From an uncultured Paracoccaceae bacterium (GTDB taxonomy: Bacteria; Pseudomonadota; Alphaproteobacteria; Rhodobacterales; Rhodobacteraceae): a stretch of 60,280 nt of DNA. The stretch is from assembly GCA_947497185.1 (NCBI GenBank), contig CANMFL010000007.1, positions 1 through 60,280 of the forward strand, written 5' to 3'. Positions 25,064-34,301 of the stretch are shown here, one piece after another. A program made the position numbers and the translations under genes. Every line of letters starts with the position of its first letter. The stretch's first letter is position 1. Under the pieces are notes generated by a model, which saw only the letters and a list, made by a program, of their open reading frames with translations, had not been told where the DNA came from and ran no database searches.

Positions 25064-26615
25064 CGAAGTAGGTCGCTTCTGTGATTGGTGGACCAAGGTT
25101 CAACGTGCCGGTCAGTTCATAGCCAAGGTTCAGCGATTTGCGCTTGGCCCAGACCTGCTCCAACTCGAACAATGGCACGACGCACAACTCGTCCATGATC
25201 AACTGCTGTGCGCGTTCCCATTCGGCCAACTGTACCTCTGGGTCCGCTGCAACGCGTGCAGCTGCAATTTCATCGTCGGCCACATCGCAATGCGAAAAGT
25301 TGGTTTGGCCCGTAGGCGTGCCAACAATCGACGTGCTTTCGTAGAACGGTGTCAGAAACGCATCTGCTTCTGGGAACGGTGCTGCACCGTAAATCACCAT
25401 CGGGCTTTCGTCTTGGCGGATCAGCGCGTGCCATGCACGGTGGTCAACAAAGTCGACTTCCAGTGTGATACCGACACGGCGCATCTGCTCCATGATCAAT
25501 TCAAACGGCAGCTTTAGAGACGCGATGTTGGTTGTTGGCACCTTCAGCGTCAGACCATCAGGATACCCCGCATCCGCCAGCAATTCCCGCGACAGATCGG
25601 CGTCGAACGGGTATTGCGCAACGTCTTCGGCTTGCCCCAAGAACCCGCTTGGCACTGGTGCGAACAGCTGTTTGGTGATGTCTGCACCGATCAAGCCCTG
25701 AAATTCGTCGCGGTTGATTGCATGGGCAATCGCCTGACGCACGCGGATGTCGTCCAGTGGTGCAACGGTTTTATTCAGGTGCAACATGCGCGACTGACTT
25801 GGGCTAAAGATCAGCACCTCAAGGTCGTCGCTATATTGCTCGGTCACACGTTCGACCCAATCTTGCTCGCGACGACCGTAGAATAGGTCGATTTCGCCAG
25901 CCGCAAACGCCAATTCGCGGGCGTTGTCGGATGGGATGTAGCGGTAATCGATCGCTTGCAGCTTTGGCGCGCCACGGAAATATGCTTCGTGTGCGGTCAG
26001 CGTTGTGCGAACTTTTGGTGTGTAGCTTTCGAACTGGAACGGGCCTGTGCCGACCATCGGGGCTTTCAGATCGTCGCCAAGTTCTTCAAACGCCGTCTTC
26101 GAGATAATCATACCGCCAGCAGGGTTCGCCAACATGCCGATGAACGTCGGCACGCGCTCACTAAGCGTGATGGTGATTGTGTAGTCGTCCACTTTCTCGA
26201 TGGACGCGATCGCCGCAAAAGATGCCGCGAATGCGGACGTGTCAGGGTTGCGTGCCCGATCAAGAGAGAAGATCACGTCGTCTGCGGTCAAGTTGCCGTA
26301 GCCGCTGTGGAATGTGACGTCGTCGCGCAGACCGATGGTCCAGATTAGGCCGCTGTCATCGCCTTCAATCGACGTCGCGAGGTCGAGTTCGATCAACTTC
26401 GGGTCCATAGAGCCCGGAGGAAAGCGTGTCAGGCTGTTGAAAACATAGCCGAAAAGCGCGCGGTCTTGTCCGCCGCCGGACAAATGCGGATCAAGCTGGT
26501 TTGCGTCCGCGCCGAACGCGCCAATGTTAATCTGATCTTGGGCAAATGCGCCACTGGCAAGGGCGACGCTGACTGCAACCGCACTGATCCCCAGTTTAAG
26601 TCGTGAAAATTTCAT
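25056..26615 (-). CDS. Dipeptide-type ABC substrate-binding protein
   Basis: This 519-residue SBP_bac_5 periplasmic protein has a signal peptide ending A-F-A-Q-D (cleavage near residue 25). Family stretches follow: D-P-H-L near residue 42, L-R-D-D-V-T-F-H-S-G, Y-R-Y-I-P-S-D-N, and R-Q-A-I-A-H-A-I-N-R. It is the first gene of the minus-strand operon. Such proteins bind di- and oligopeptides, opines, nickel or glutathione; the ligand cannot be told from sequence. The operon-terminal GST-kappa-like enzyme makes a glutathione-related ligand worth considering. Confidence 0.9.
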   Translation of the reverse strand: MKFSRLKLGISAVAVSVALASGAFAQDQINIGAFGADANQLDPHLSGGGQDRALFGYVFNSLTRFPPGSMDPKLIELDLATSIEGDDSGLIWTIGLRDDVTFHSGYGNLTADDVIFSLDRARNPDTSAFAASFAAIASIEKVDDYTITITLSERVPTFIGMLANPAGGMIISKTAFEELGDDLKAPMVGTGPFQFESYTPKVRTTLTAHEAYFRGAPKLQAIDYRYIPSDNARELAFAAGEIDLFYGRREQDWVERVTEQYSDDLEVLIFSPSQSRMLHLNKTVAPLDDIRVRQAIAHAINRDEFQGLIGADITKQLFAPVPSGFLGQAEDVAQYPFDADLSRELLADAGYPDGLTLKVPTTNIASLKLPFELIMEQMRRVGITLEVDFVDHRAWHALIRQDESPMVIYGAAPFPEADAFLTPFYESTSIVGTPTGQTNFSHCDVADDEIAAARVAADPEVQLAEWERAQQLIMDELCVVPLFELEQVWAKRKSLNLGYELTGTLNLGPPITEATYFGE

Positions 26616-26746
26616 TGTCTTACTCCTTGTTGATAAGAGCCTTAAGGCTTCTTTATTCGTTTCAGTGACATTTGGTTTTACGCGGTCGCGGGCTTTCCAA
26701 AAGACATCGCTTCATTTTTTGAGCGACTTAGTTCTTTGTTAACTTC

Positions 26747-26763
26747 TATACCGTTTGCGTATA
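26747..26763. promoter_or_regulatory. LysR-box candidate
   Basis: TATAC-N7-GTATA (26747-26763) contains a T-N11-A core with dyad symmetry, the usual LysR-type binding site. It lies in the divergent spacer between the peptide-type binding protein gene and the LysR gene, about 45 bases before the latter. Confidence 0.55.
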
Positions 26764-26807
26764 ATTAGCACTGGATCATGTATATTTGTAATGTTGGGGT
26801 TTTCATT

Positions 26808-27737
26808 ATGTCAACGCTGAATAGTAAGTTTCGCGATATTCGCGCCATGGAAGCGTTCGTTGCTGTCGTCAGCTGCGGGTCGATGACTGGGGCCGGAAAA
26901 GCGCTAGGCATCAGCCAACCTGCGGTCACACGTTTGGTGCGCGATTTGGAAACATACGTCGGGTTTGACCTGTTCCAACGCAACGGGCCGATTATCTCGC
27001 CCACGGAACAAGGCATGAGGTTCTACGAGGAATCGCAACGCGTTATGGCGAACCTTGACCACCTGAAAGAACGTGCGCGCGCTATTAAAGACAGCAGTAT
27101 CAGCGCGATTGATATCGTCGCGACCCCGACAATGGCCGCGGGCCTCGTCGCGCCGATTCTGGCGCGACTTAGCGATCTGTTGCCCAAACTGGTGCATATC
27201 GAGACCACTAACGCCGAACGTGTTGTCCACACTGTACGCCAGCGAACCGCTGATCTGGGATTTTCAGCGTTTCCGGTGGATCACGAACGTCTCAGCTGCC
27301 TTGCCAAGTTCGATTCGACGCTTGTTGCCGTGGTCAAAACGGGCAGCATCTATGACACGGGCGAACCTCTGCCGCTTTCGGTATTTTCAGATGTGCGACT
27401 TGCGACGGTTGGCAATAGTTTCAGGGTGCGCAATCAGATCATGTACGCTTTAAACGAACAAAATATCCGCCTGAAAGCCGAGATTTTGACCAATTCGTCA
27501 CTCAATGCGGTCATGGCCGCGCGGTCCGATCTTGGCATTGCGATCTGCGATCCCGTCACCGCGTTTGGTGTGCCCGTCGAAGGCGTAACAGTCCGCCCTC
27601 TTGCCACGCATTTTAAATATAGCTGGGGCATGTTTTCGGCGCTGGATTCCAACATGCAGGACCACTTTACGCAACTGACCGACGCGTTCTCTGATGTCAG
27701 CGAAGACATTGTGTCAAAGGCCGCGAACGTGCGTTAG
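26808..27737 (+). CDS. LysR-family transcriptional regulator
   Basis: This 309-residue protein has an N-terminal winged helix (M-E-A-F-V-A-V-V, then G-K-A-L-G-I-S-Q-P-A-V-T-R) and a LysR substrate-binding domain. The ATG at 26808 follows a G-rich ribosome binding site; an alternative ATG lies ten codons upstream. It is divergent from the peptide-type ABC operon and is probably its activator. Its stop codon overlaps the oppositely oriented Lrp gene by four bases, leaving no room for a terminator. Confidence 0.9.
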   Translation: MSTLNSKFRDIRAMEAFVAVVSCGSMTGAGKALGISQPAVTRLVRDLETYVGFDLFQRNGPIISPTEQGMRFYEESQRVMANLDHLKERARAIKDSSISAIDIVATPTMAAGLVAPILARLSDLLPKLVHIETTNAERVVHTVRQRTADLGFSAFPVDHERLSCLAKFDSTLVAVVKTGSIYDTGEPLPLSVFSDVRLATVGNSFRVRNQIMYALNEQNIRLKAEILTNSSLNAVMAARSDLGIAICDPVTAFGVPVEGVTVRPLATHFKYSWGMFSALDSNMQDHFTQLTDAFSDVSEDIVSKAANVR

Positions 27738-28195
27738 GGCAGATGCAGCGGCTGGTTCTCTAAAATCGTTTCCATCGCAAACAGGCCCGTCACCGTTTCC
27801 AAGTCAACCTTGGTCGTCAGTTCTTGGTACACGCGGTCATAGCCGGACATCGATGTGGTCACGACCTTAATCATATAGTCCCAATCGCCGCCGATCCGGT
27901 GAACATCGACAATTTGCGGAATGCTTGCGACATGTTTGCGGAAATCACGCACCCAGCTTTCGCTGTGCTGGCGCGTGCGGATCATCATAAAGACGGTCAA
28001 ATCCAGCCCGACAAGATCGGGACTGATGCGGGCGTGAAAGCTCTTAATCACACCGAGATCTGTCAGGCGTTTTGTACGCCGCCAGCACGCATTTTGCGAA
28101 AGCCCCACAATTTCGGCCACGTCACGCTGCGAAAGCGACCCGTCGCGTTGAAGCGTTGCAATAATTTTTCGGTCAATACTGTCAAGTTCGATCAT
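27734..28195 (-). CDS. Lrp/AsnC-family transcriptional regulator
   Basis: This 153-residue regulator has an N-terminal helix-turn-helix (L-S-Q-R-D-V-A-E-I-V-G-L-S-Q-N-A-C-W-R-R) and a C-terminal RAM/ACT-like ligand domain with G-D-W-D-Y. ATG at 28195 is preferred over an upstream TTG. It is divergent from the class V aminotransferase gene, 94 bases away, and as Lrp proteins usually sense amino acids it probably regulates that gene. Confidence 0.9.
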   Translation of the reverse strand: MIELDSIDRKIIATLQRDGSLSQRDVAEIVGLSQNACWRRTKRLTDLGVIKSFHARISPDLVGLDLTVFMMIRTRQHSESWVRDFRKHVASIPQIVDVHRIGGDWDYMIKVVTTSMSGYDRVYQELTTKVDLETVTGLFAMETILENQPLHLP

Positions 28196-28289
28196 TTGAC
28201 CCAAAATAGACCCGAATTACGCAAAATCAAGTGAACATTTTTAACTAAAGAGCATATATTTACAAGGAGACAGCAAAGAGAGTTCCAAT

Positions 28290-29753
28290 ATGACCAATTC
28301 GCCCAGCGAGTCCCTATTTGACCGCTTCCGCCAAACCATTCGCACCGATAACACCTTGGTAGACTTGACTAAAGGCTTGATCGGGCATCACGCGATGATT
28401 GACGGACCTTTGGGCAAGAAGCCTTTAATTTACGCAGATTATGTAGCCTCGGGTCGCGCATTGCGTCAGATTGAAGATTTCGTGATGATCGAATTGCTGC
28501 CCTACTACGCAAATAGTCACACCGAAGCGTCCTATGTCGGCGGCACTATGACCCGTCTGCGTCGCGAAGCCCGCGATGTGATCCGCACCGAATGCAACGG
28601 GTCCGACGATCATGCCGTGATTTTCGCGGGTTCTGGTGCCACTGCGGGGATCAACCGTCTTGTGCATCTTCTCGGGCTGGCCGACATGGTCGCGCAGGGC
28701 AAATCACCCGTCGTTTTGATCGGCCCATACGAGCATCACTCAAATATCCTGCCATGGCGCGAAAGCGGCGCTGAGGTGATCGAAGTTCCCGAGGCCGCTT
28801 GCGGTGGCCCCTGCATGACCACGCTCGCGCAGGTTCTGGCCGACTTAAAAGGCCGCCCCATCATCGGCGCATTTTCTGCCGCATCCAACGTGACTGGCAT
28901 TGTCACCGATGTTGAGGCCGTCACCCGCGTGCTCAAAGCCGCAGACGCGCAAGTGATCTGGGACTACGCCGGCGGCGCACCTTATCTGACAATCGATCTT
29001 TGCCCTGCGGCGGATGCGTTGATCGATGCAGTCGTCTTGTCGCCGCACAAATTCGTCGGCGGGCCACAGGCCTCTGGTCTTTTGATTTTGCGGCACGACG
29101 CGGTGAAATCCACGAAACCCACCCTGCCCGGCGGCGGCACCGTGCGGTTTGTCTCGCCCAAGAGCCACGATTATTCCGGCAACGTCGAAGTACGCGAAGA
29201 AGCAGGCACACCGAATGTAATCGGCGACATCAGAGCCGCACTTTGCTTTTTGGTCAAAGCCGAGGTCACGCAAGATTATATCGACACTCGCAACCGCGAA
29301 AACTGTGCAAAGGGCATGAAAGCATGGGGCGACCACCCGAATATCGAACTGTTGGGCAATGTCACCTGTGACCGCCTGCCGATCTTTTCGTTCCGGCTAC
29401 GCGACGGCAAAGGCGGTTATGTGCATCAACAACTCGTCACGCGCCTGCTGTCGGATTGCTACGGAATCCAAGCGCGCGGCGGATGTGCTTGTGCGGGTCC
29501 TTACGTTCACCGTGTGCTTGGCATTGATGACGCATGCTCTGACAATCTGCGCACTGCTATTCTTGCTGGTCACGAGATCGAAAAGCCCGGTTTTGTGCGC
29601 TTGAACTTCAGCTATCTTGCGACGGATGTTGAGGTGGAAACGATCCTCGCCGCCGTGCTTGAGCTCGCGGATAGCGCCAGCGCTCACGTCGCCGCCTATA
29701 CCTGCGACACCGCGACGGCGATTTTCAAGCCTGCACAAGCCGACGCCGTTTAA
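28290..29753 (+). CDS. Class V aminotransferase, cysteine-desulfurase-like
   Basis: This 487-residue PLP enzyme of fold type I is probably cytosolic. The PLP lysine is K254 in S-P-H-K-F-V-G-G, with D225 (W-D-Y-A-G-G) and the H149-H150 pair as further cofactor contacts. A-R-G-G-C-A-C-A-G puts Cys399 and Cys401 where cysteine desulfurases carry their sulfur-accepting Cys. The protein is about 70 residues longer than SufS or IscS, with an extended C-terminus. The divergent Lrp regulator suggests amino acid metabolism, possibly cysteine or selenocysteine breakdown. The exact substrate is unknown. Confidence 0.8.
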   Translation: MTNSPSESLFDRFRQTIRTDNTLVDLTKGLIGHHAMIDGPLGKKPLIYADYVASGRALRQIEDFVMIELLPYYANSHTEASYVGGTMTRLRREARDVIRTECNGSDDHAVIFAGSGATAGINRLVHLLGLADMVAQGKSPVVLIGPYEHHSNILPWRESGAEVIEVPEAACGGPCMTTLAQVLADLKGRPIIGAFSAASNVTGIVTDVEAVTRVLKAADAQVIWDYAGGAPYLTIDLCPAADALIDAVVLSPHKFVGGPQASGLLILRHDAVKSTKPTLPGGGTVRFVSPKSHDYSGNVEVREEAGTPNVIGDIRAALCFLVKAEVTQDYIDTRNRENCAKGMKAWGDHPNIELLGNVTCDRLPIFSFRLRDGKGGYVHQQLVTRLLSDCYGIQARGGCACAGPYVHRVLGIDDACSDNLRTAILAGHEIEKPGFVRLNFSYLATDVEVETILAAVLELADSASAHVAAYTCDTATAIFKPAQADAV

Positions 29754-29804
29754 TAAGCAACATTGCCATCGCCGCCAAATTTTGAAAGGTCGTGCCCATC
29801 CTAC

Positions 29805-30959
29805 GTGAAAGGGCACACCTTGCTGCATCTTGGTTCATTTGGTCCCGTCATCGCGCGAAGCTCGCCTATCGAGGCATTCCGCGCGGGTCTTGGTGCGTTC
29901 ATCGGTTTGGCGCTGGCTGGCGCTTTCATTCTTGCACCAACCGTCGATCTGGAACTCGGATTATATCTGGTCGCCCCATTCGGCGCGAGTTCAGTTTTGT
30001 TGTTTGCAGTGCCAAACAGCCCCCTCGCCCAGCCTTGGTCAGCGATCATCGGCAACGTTGTCGCCGCCTTGATCGCCGTTGCGGTGTGCCTCATCATCCA
30101 AGACCCGATGTTGCGCATTGCTGTATCTGTGGGCCTTGCGCTGACCGCAATTATTCTGTGTCGTGCTTTGCACCCCCCAGCCGGTGCCGTCGCAATGACC
30201 GTCGCGATGAGCCCCGACGCGGTGCAGGAGCTCGGATTCATGTTCGCTCTCATGCCAATCGGCATCGGCACGGTTGTGTTGGTCCTGATCGCCATGGCTT
30301 ACGGGCGGCTGACCGGACGGCATTATCCATTCCGCCAGTTTGATGATCCAAACAGCCACGGCACCCAAGACCCCGAACCGACGGAACGTCTCGGCCTCTC
30401 CGAGACCGAACTGACCGACATTCTTGATCGCTATAAACAGTCCTTTAACCTTGGCGTTGAGGACCTCGCCAGACTGATCGGTGCGGCTGAACTGCAGGCA
30501 GCGTCCCACCGAACAGGGCCAACGGCCGCCGCTGATATTATGTCGCACGGCTTGATTACGGTCGCACCTGACACGCCGTTAACCGAAATCGCAGACCTGT
30601 TTCGACGCCATCGTTTCACCGCATTGCCTGTGGTGGACGACACGGGCAGCTTTCTCGGTGTGATCTTCCAAATCCACCTGATTGATCGCGCACGCGAGGA
30701 TAGCTTGCGGCTAAACCGTAGCTTTGGCACCGCGATGAAACGACTGCTCGACCGTCAACGCGAAACGCCAATGCGAGCGGCAGACATCATGAACGCCAGC
30801 GGACCGCGCGCGGCGACAACCACGCCTTTATCCGCCTTGCTCGCACAAATGGCGGACGGCGCGATTGACGCGGTGCCCGTTCTGGATGGCGACAGCATCG
30901 TCGGGATCGTCACACGCACGGATTTGATTAGCGCTTTGGCACGGAAAAGTCTGGATTAG
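29805..30959 (+). CDS. HPP family membrane protein with CBS domains
   Basis: This protein of about 384 residues has four membrane spans in the N-terminal third forming the HPP domain, including the defining A-L-H-P-P-A-G-A. Two CBS domains follow: A-A-D-I-M-S-H-G-L-I-T-V and A-A-D-I-M-N-A-S. HPP proteins have been linked to nitrite transport in plants and cyanobacteria, and CBS pairs bind adenine nucleotides. The start is not certain: GTG at 29805 has GAAAGG upstream but at long spacing, and a TTG at 29763 would add 14 residues. It follows the aminotransferase by about 50 bases and could share its transcript. Confidence 0.8.
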   Translation: MKGHTLLHLGSFGPVIARSSPIEAFRAGLGAFIGLALAGAFILAPTVDLELGLYLVAPFGASSVLLFAVPNSPLAQPWSAIIGNVVAALIAVAVCLIIQDPMLRIAVSVGLALTAIILCRALHPPAGAVAMTVAMSPDAVQELGFMFALMPIGIGTVVLVLIAMAYGRLTGRHYPFRQFDDPNSHGTQDPEPTERLGLSETELTDILDRYKQSFNLGVEDLARLIGAAELQAASHRTGPTAAADIMSHGLITVAPDTPLTEIADLFRRHRFTALPVVDDTGSFLGVIFQIHLIDRAREDSLRLNRSFGTAMKRLLDRQRETPMRAADIMNASGPRAATTTPLSALLAQMADGAIDAVPVLDGDSIVGIVTRTDLISALARKSLD

Positions 30960-31079
30960 TTTTTGCTCTGGGGCCATCGGGCATTCCGTTAACCATCCGA
31001 GAAAGCACGGTATTTTACCAATCTGCATGCGAAACACCTGCACCATCGCACGATGTCGCCCAAGCCAATCAATCCATGT

Positions 31080-31176
31080 TATCATACTAATTTCGACGCT
31101 GCGGCGGCGAAACTCGCCACAAAGAGGCGTTATGTGCAAAAAAGTATCATAATCCTGCAAGGCGCGACCTATGATA
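31080..31176. promoter_or_regulatory. Xylitol operon leader with TATCATA repeats
   Basis: The 285-base spacer before the xylitol-type operon has no gene I can support. It holds TATCATA at 31080-31086 and 31145-31151 and its inverse TATGATA at 31170-31176. These AT-rich sites upstream of the binding-protein gene could be operators or UP-like elements. No regulator gene lies next to the operon, so the factor must be encoded elsewhere. Confidence 0.4.
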
Positions 31177-31244
31177 AATTGCGCCATCCGTGATATTCGT
31201 AGACCTAACCACGATCAAAACGGATAACTCTGGGAGGAGAACCA

Positions 31245-32507
31245 ATGCTAAAGACTAGCATCACGACCGTCGGCGGTTTGCTTATGGCGACGTCACTTAC
31301 AACTGCAGCTTATGCGCAGGTGTGTACTGAAGATCTCAAAATTTTGGCACAACCACGCGGCAGCTTGACCCTGCTCGAAGATCGCGTTGCGGAATTTGAA
31401 GAGATTTCCGGCGTTTCCTTTAAGATTGATTTCTTGAACGAAAATGACCGCCGTGCGAAATCGCGTGCCGAAGCGTCAACAACCGGACGCTACAACGTCT
31501 ACTACATCGACGAAGCCAACATCGCGCTGTTCGCCGAAAACGAGTGGATTGTGCCGCTGCGTGAGCATTTCCCAGACGAATATAACTTCGAAGACTTCGA
31601 CCCGAGCCGGATCACAGTCGGCTCTTACGATGGCAATGTCTACTTTGCCCCAATCCAAGGCGGTGGTGATTTTCTGTACTACCGCAAAGACTTGCTCGAA
31701 GCGGCAGGCATCACGCCACCAACCACATTGGAAGAGTTGAAAGTCGCTATCGCAGCGCTGCATGATCCAGCAAACAACGTCTACGGCTTTGCGCTGCGCG
31801 GCGGCCGTGGGTCCGGTGCAAACGTATGGCGCTGGATGACATATTTCCGCGGTTTCGGTGGCGAATGGTTCGACGGCGACACGCCAGCATTCAATTCGGA
31901 AGCCGCTATCAAAGCGACAGAAACCTACCTCGAACTGTTCGAATACTCACCTCCGGGCACGTCGACCGGCTCTTGGACCGAAGTCACCGAAGCGTTCAAT
32001 TCTGGCCAAGTTGCGTTGATCGTTGAATCAAGCCCGCTTGCAGGTCTGACCGAAGACCCAACATCATCCGCAGTTGCTGGCATGGTCGGCTACACCGTAC
32101 CACCTAGCCCACTCACTGGCGGCGGTTACGGCCACGGCCTGGCGATCGGTGCGCGTGCAAACCCAGACGAAGCATCCCGCGATTGCGCTGGCTTGTTCAT
32201 CGGCTGGGCAACCTCGCAAGACCAAGAAATGCAGCGTCTTGAGCAAGGCATCTTTGGTGACTTGAACCGTCAAAGCGTTTTCGCATCTGACGAGTTCTCT
32301 GCGAAATACAGCGACAACATCGCAACCGCGCTCGAAGAAACGGCCGACGTGACGGCTGTTAACTTCTGGCCAAATGCGGACTGGCCTGATCTTGGCGACC
32401 GTTGGGGTATCATCTTGGAAGAGTTGATCGTCGGCTCGCGGACAGACATTCCGGCGGCGCTGGATGAACTCGAAGAATACGCAAACGACCTTATCGCACG
32501 TCGGTAA
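31245..32507 (+). CDS. ABC polyol/sugar-binding protein
   Basis: This 420-residue SBP_bac_1 protein has a signal peptide ending A-Y-A-Q (cleavage near residue 25). The mature part begins with I-L-A-Q-P-R-G-S and includes Y-I-D-E-A-N-I and Y-G-F-A-L-R-G. GGGAGGAG precedes the ATG. It opens an operon with two CUT1 permeases, an ATPase, a xylitol-type dehydrogenase and a xylulokinase, so its ligand is probably a pentitol such as xylitol or arabitol. Confidence 0.9.
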   Translation: MLKTSITTVGGLLMATSLTTAAYAQVCTEDLKILAQPRGSLTLLEDRVAEFEEISGVSFKIDFLNENDRRAKSRAEASTTGRYNVYYIDEANIALFAENEWIVPLREHFPDEYNFEDFDPSRITVGSYDGNVYFAPIQGGGDFLYYRKDLLEAAGITPPTTLEELKVAIAALHDPANNVYGFALRGGRGSGANVWRWMTYFRGFGGEWFDGDTPAFNSEAAIKATETYLELFEYSPPGTSTGSWTEVTEAFNSGQVALIVESSPLAGLTEDPTSSAVAGMVGYTVPPSPLTGGGYGHGLAIGARANPDEASRDCAGLFIGWATSQDQEMQRLEQGIFGDLNRQSVFASDEFSAKYSDNIATALEETADVTAVNFWPNADWPDLGDRWGIILEELIVGSRTDIPAALDELEEYANDLIARR

Positions 32508-32525
32508 ACTTTGTTCGCGTAACTC

Positions 32526-32561
32526 GGGCCGACCACTTTTCCTCCTAATAGTGGTCGGCCC
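32526..32561 (+). other. Intercistronic hairpin after the binding-protein gene
   Basis: GGGCCGACCACT (32526-32537) and AGTGGTCGGCCC (32550-32561) form a perfect 12-bp stem with a 12-base loop. No T-run follows, so it is best read as an mRNA-stabilising or attenuating element that keeps the binding protein more abundant than the permeases. The loop contains TCCTCC, which is complementary to the GGAGGA of the operon's own first ribosome binding site. Confidence 0.75.
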
Positions 32562-32618
32562 AACGACACCTGCCGCCTTCTGTCACAGGCAGCACCAAAT
32601 CGCCCTCCGGAGAATGCT

Positions 32619-33494
32619 ATGAAAGCCAAAAGCCATATTAATAAGGTGTTTTTGGGGCCGCCGCTGTTGGTCTTGGCCATACTCGCCCTTGTCCCAACCA
32701 TCGCCGCAATTGTCATTTCATTCCAAAACAAAGAGCTGGGCCGCCGTGGCACCAGCTTTGTCGGGTTTGACAATTACATCAGTTTGTTCTCGGATCGCCG
32801 TTTTTCAAACGCGATGAAAGTGTCCCTGCAATGGGAAGCGATCACCGTGATTGGCACGATGGTTGTCGCCGTTTTGGTCGCGATCTTGTTGTTCGAGACA
32901 ACCCGAGGCCGGACACGCGCTATCCTCTCAACGCTGTTAATTATCCCCGTCTTGCTACCGCGCGTGACCGCCGCATTCGTGTGGAAGTTCATGTTCAACC
33001 CATTGTTGGGTGTCATCAACTATCCGATCAAAGAGTTGACAGGCAAACCGATTGAATTCCTCTCGAACATCGAAACCGCCCTGCTGTCAGTTGCCGTCGT
33101 CGATATTTGGCAATGGGGATTATTCTTTGCGGTGATCCTACTCAAGCTGTTGGAAACCCTGCCAAAGGAACCCTTCGAGGCCGCGCGTATCGACAAAGCA
33201 CGCACGTGGGAAATCTACGCATATGTCGCGATACCGATGCTGGCCGCACCACTGATCAGCCTCACATTCGTCAAAATGGTCGAGTCGCTACGGTCCTTTG
33301 ACCTGATCTACGTCATGACACGCGGTGGACCGGGCATCGTGACGGAAACCCTTGATATGTATGCCTTTAGCCAAGGTTTTGTTGAATCTGGCCGCATTTC
33401 ATACGCCTCCGCCATGGCCGTTCTCATGCTTTTGACGACGATCATCACCTTCACAGTTATTTTCAAATGGGTGCGCAAATGGCAAAACGCATAA
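32619..33494 (+). CDS. ABC sugar permease, MalF class
   Basis: This 291-residue permease has six membrane spans. Its EAA loop is E-A-A-R-I-D-K-A-R-T-W-E, followed by I-P-M-L-A-A-P. The N-terminal signal-anchor begins near residue 10. A CCGGAG site precedes the ATG. It forms the channel with the second permease, whose gene overlaps its end. Confidence 0.9.
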   Translation: MKAKSHINKVFLGPPLLVLAILALVPTIAAIVISFQNKELGRRGTSFVGFDNYISLFSDRRFSNAMKVSLQWEAITVIGTMVVAVLVAILLFETTRGRTRAILSTLLIIPVLLPRVTAAFVWKFMFNPLLGVINYPIKELTGKPIEFLSNIETALLSVAVVDIWQWGLFFAVILLKLLETLPKEPFEAARIDKARTWEIYAYVAIPMLAAPLISLTFVKMVESLRSFDLIYVMTRGGPGIVTETLDMYAFSQGFVESGRISYASAMAVLMLLTTIITFTVIFKWVRKWQNA

Positions 33495-34294
33495 CTCTCG
33501 GCACAATCGCGGCCCGCCTTGCGCTTGTCTGCGTCGTAATTTTCGCAGTCTTTCCGGTGATTTGGACGCTTTTGAACTCGTTCAAAGAAGTGGTCGATAT
33601 TGTCACCCCGACGCCAAAGCTGTTCTTTTCACCGACATTGGAAAACTTCCAATACGTGTTTGAACGGCCCTCGGTGCGGCTTGGTCTGACCAACTCTGGA
33701 ATTGTCGTTTTCTCGTCAGTTGTGATCGGTGCGTTGTTCGGTATTCCTGCCGCTTATGCCCTCGCGCATATGAAAAGCCGCATGGGTGAAGAAATCAAAT
33801 TCTTCGTCCTGTCGCTGCGGTTTTTGCCGCCCGTCGCAGTCGCGATCCCTTTGATGAGCATCTATCTGGACCTCGGGCTGTACGACACGCGCCTCTCGCT
33901 CACCCTGACCTACGTCTTGCTGACGCTGTCAACAATCATCTGGCTGTCGATCCCGGCTTTCGAGCGCGTCCCGACAAACATCGAAGAAGCAGCGCGGCTC
34001 GACGGATACGGCCCCTATGCGGTGTTCTTCTTGGTTGCATTGCCCGTTGCTGGCCCGTCGCTGTTTGGTGCGATCATCTTTAGCTTTATCCTTGTTTGGA
34101 ACGAATTTCTGATCGCATTGATGCTCACAACATCCGAAGCCAAAACGCTGCCGATTGTCGCGTCAGAGTTCACATTGCTTGGCCGCAACGTTCCGTGGGG
34201 TATCCTGAACGCCTCTGTGATTGTCCTTTCCATTCCTCCGCTGATCTTTCTCGGCGTCTTAAGCGGGTTCCTTAACCGCATGTTTAAAAAGTAG
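33479..34294 (+). CDS. ABC sugar permease, MalG class
   Basis: This is a permease of about 271 residues with six spans. Its EAA loop is [12 protein letters not shown], the canonical MalG form. The ATG at 33479 overlaps the previous gene by 16 bases; an alternative ATG at 33467 would add four residues. Neither has a clear ribosome binding site, so translational coupling is likely. Confidence 0.88.
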   Translation: MAKRITLGTIAARLALVCVVIFAVFPVIWTLLNSFKEVVDIVTPTPKLFFSPTLENFQYVFERPSVRLGLTNSGIVVFSSVVIGALFGIPAAYALAHMKSRMGEEIKFFVLSLRFLPPVAVAIPLMSIYLDLGLYDTRLSLTLTYVLLTLSTIIWLSIPAFERVPTNIEEAARLDGYGPYAVFFLVALPVAGPSLFGAIIFSFILVWNEFLIALMLTTSEAKTLPIVASEFTLLGRNVPWGILNASVIVLSIPPLIFLGVLSGFLNRMFKK

Positions 34295-34301
34295 AGACAC
34301 T

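Noticed and set aside
30828..31187. Minus-strand open frame across the HPP-CBS end and the xylitol leader
   Set aside because: It runs antisense into a clear CBS domain, has no ribosome binding site and resembles no protein I know.
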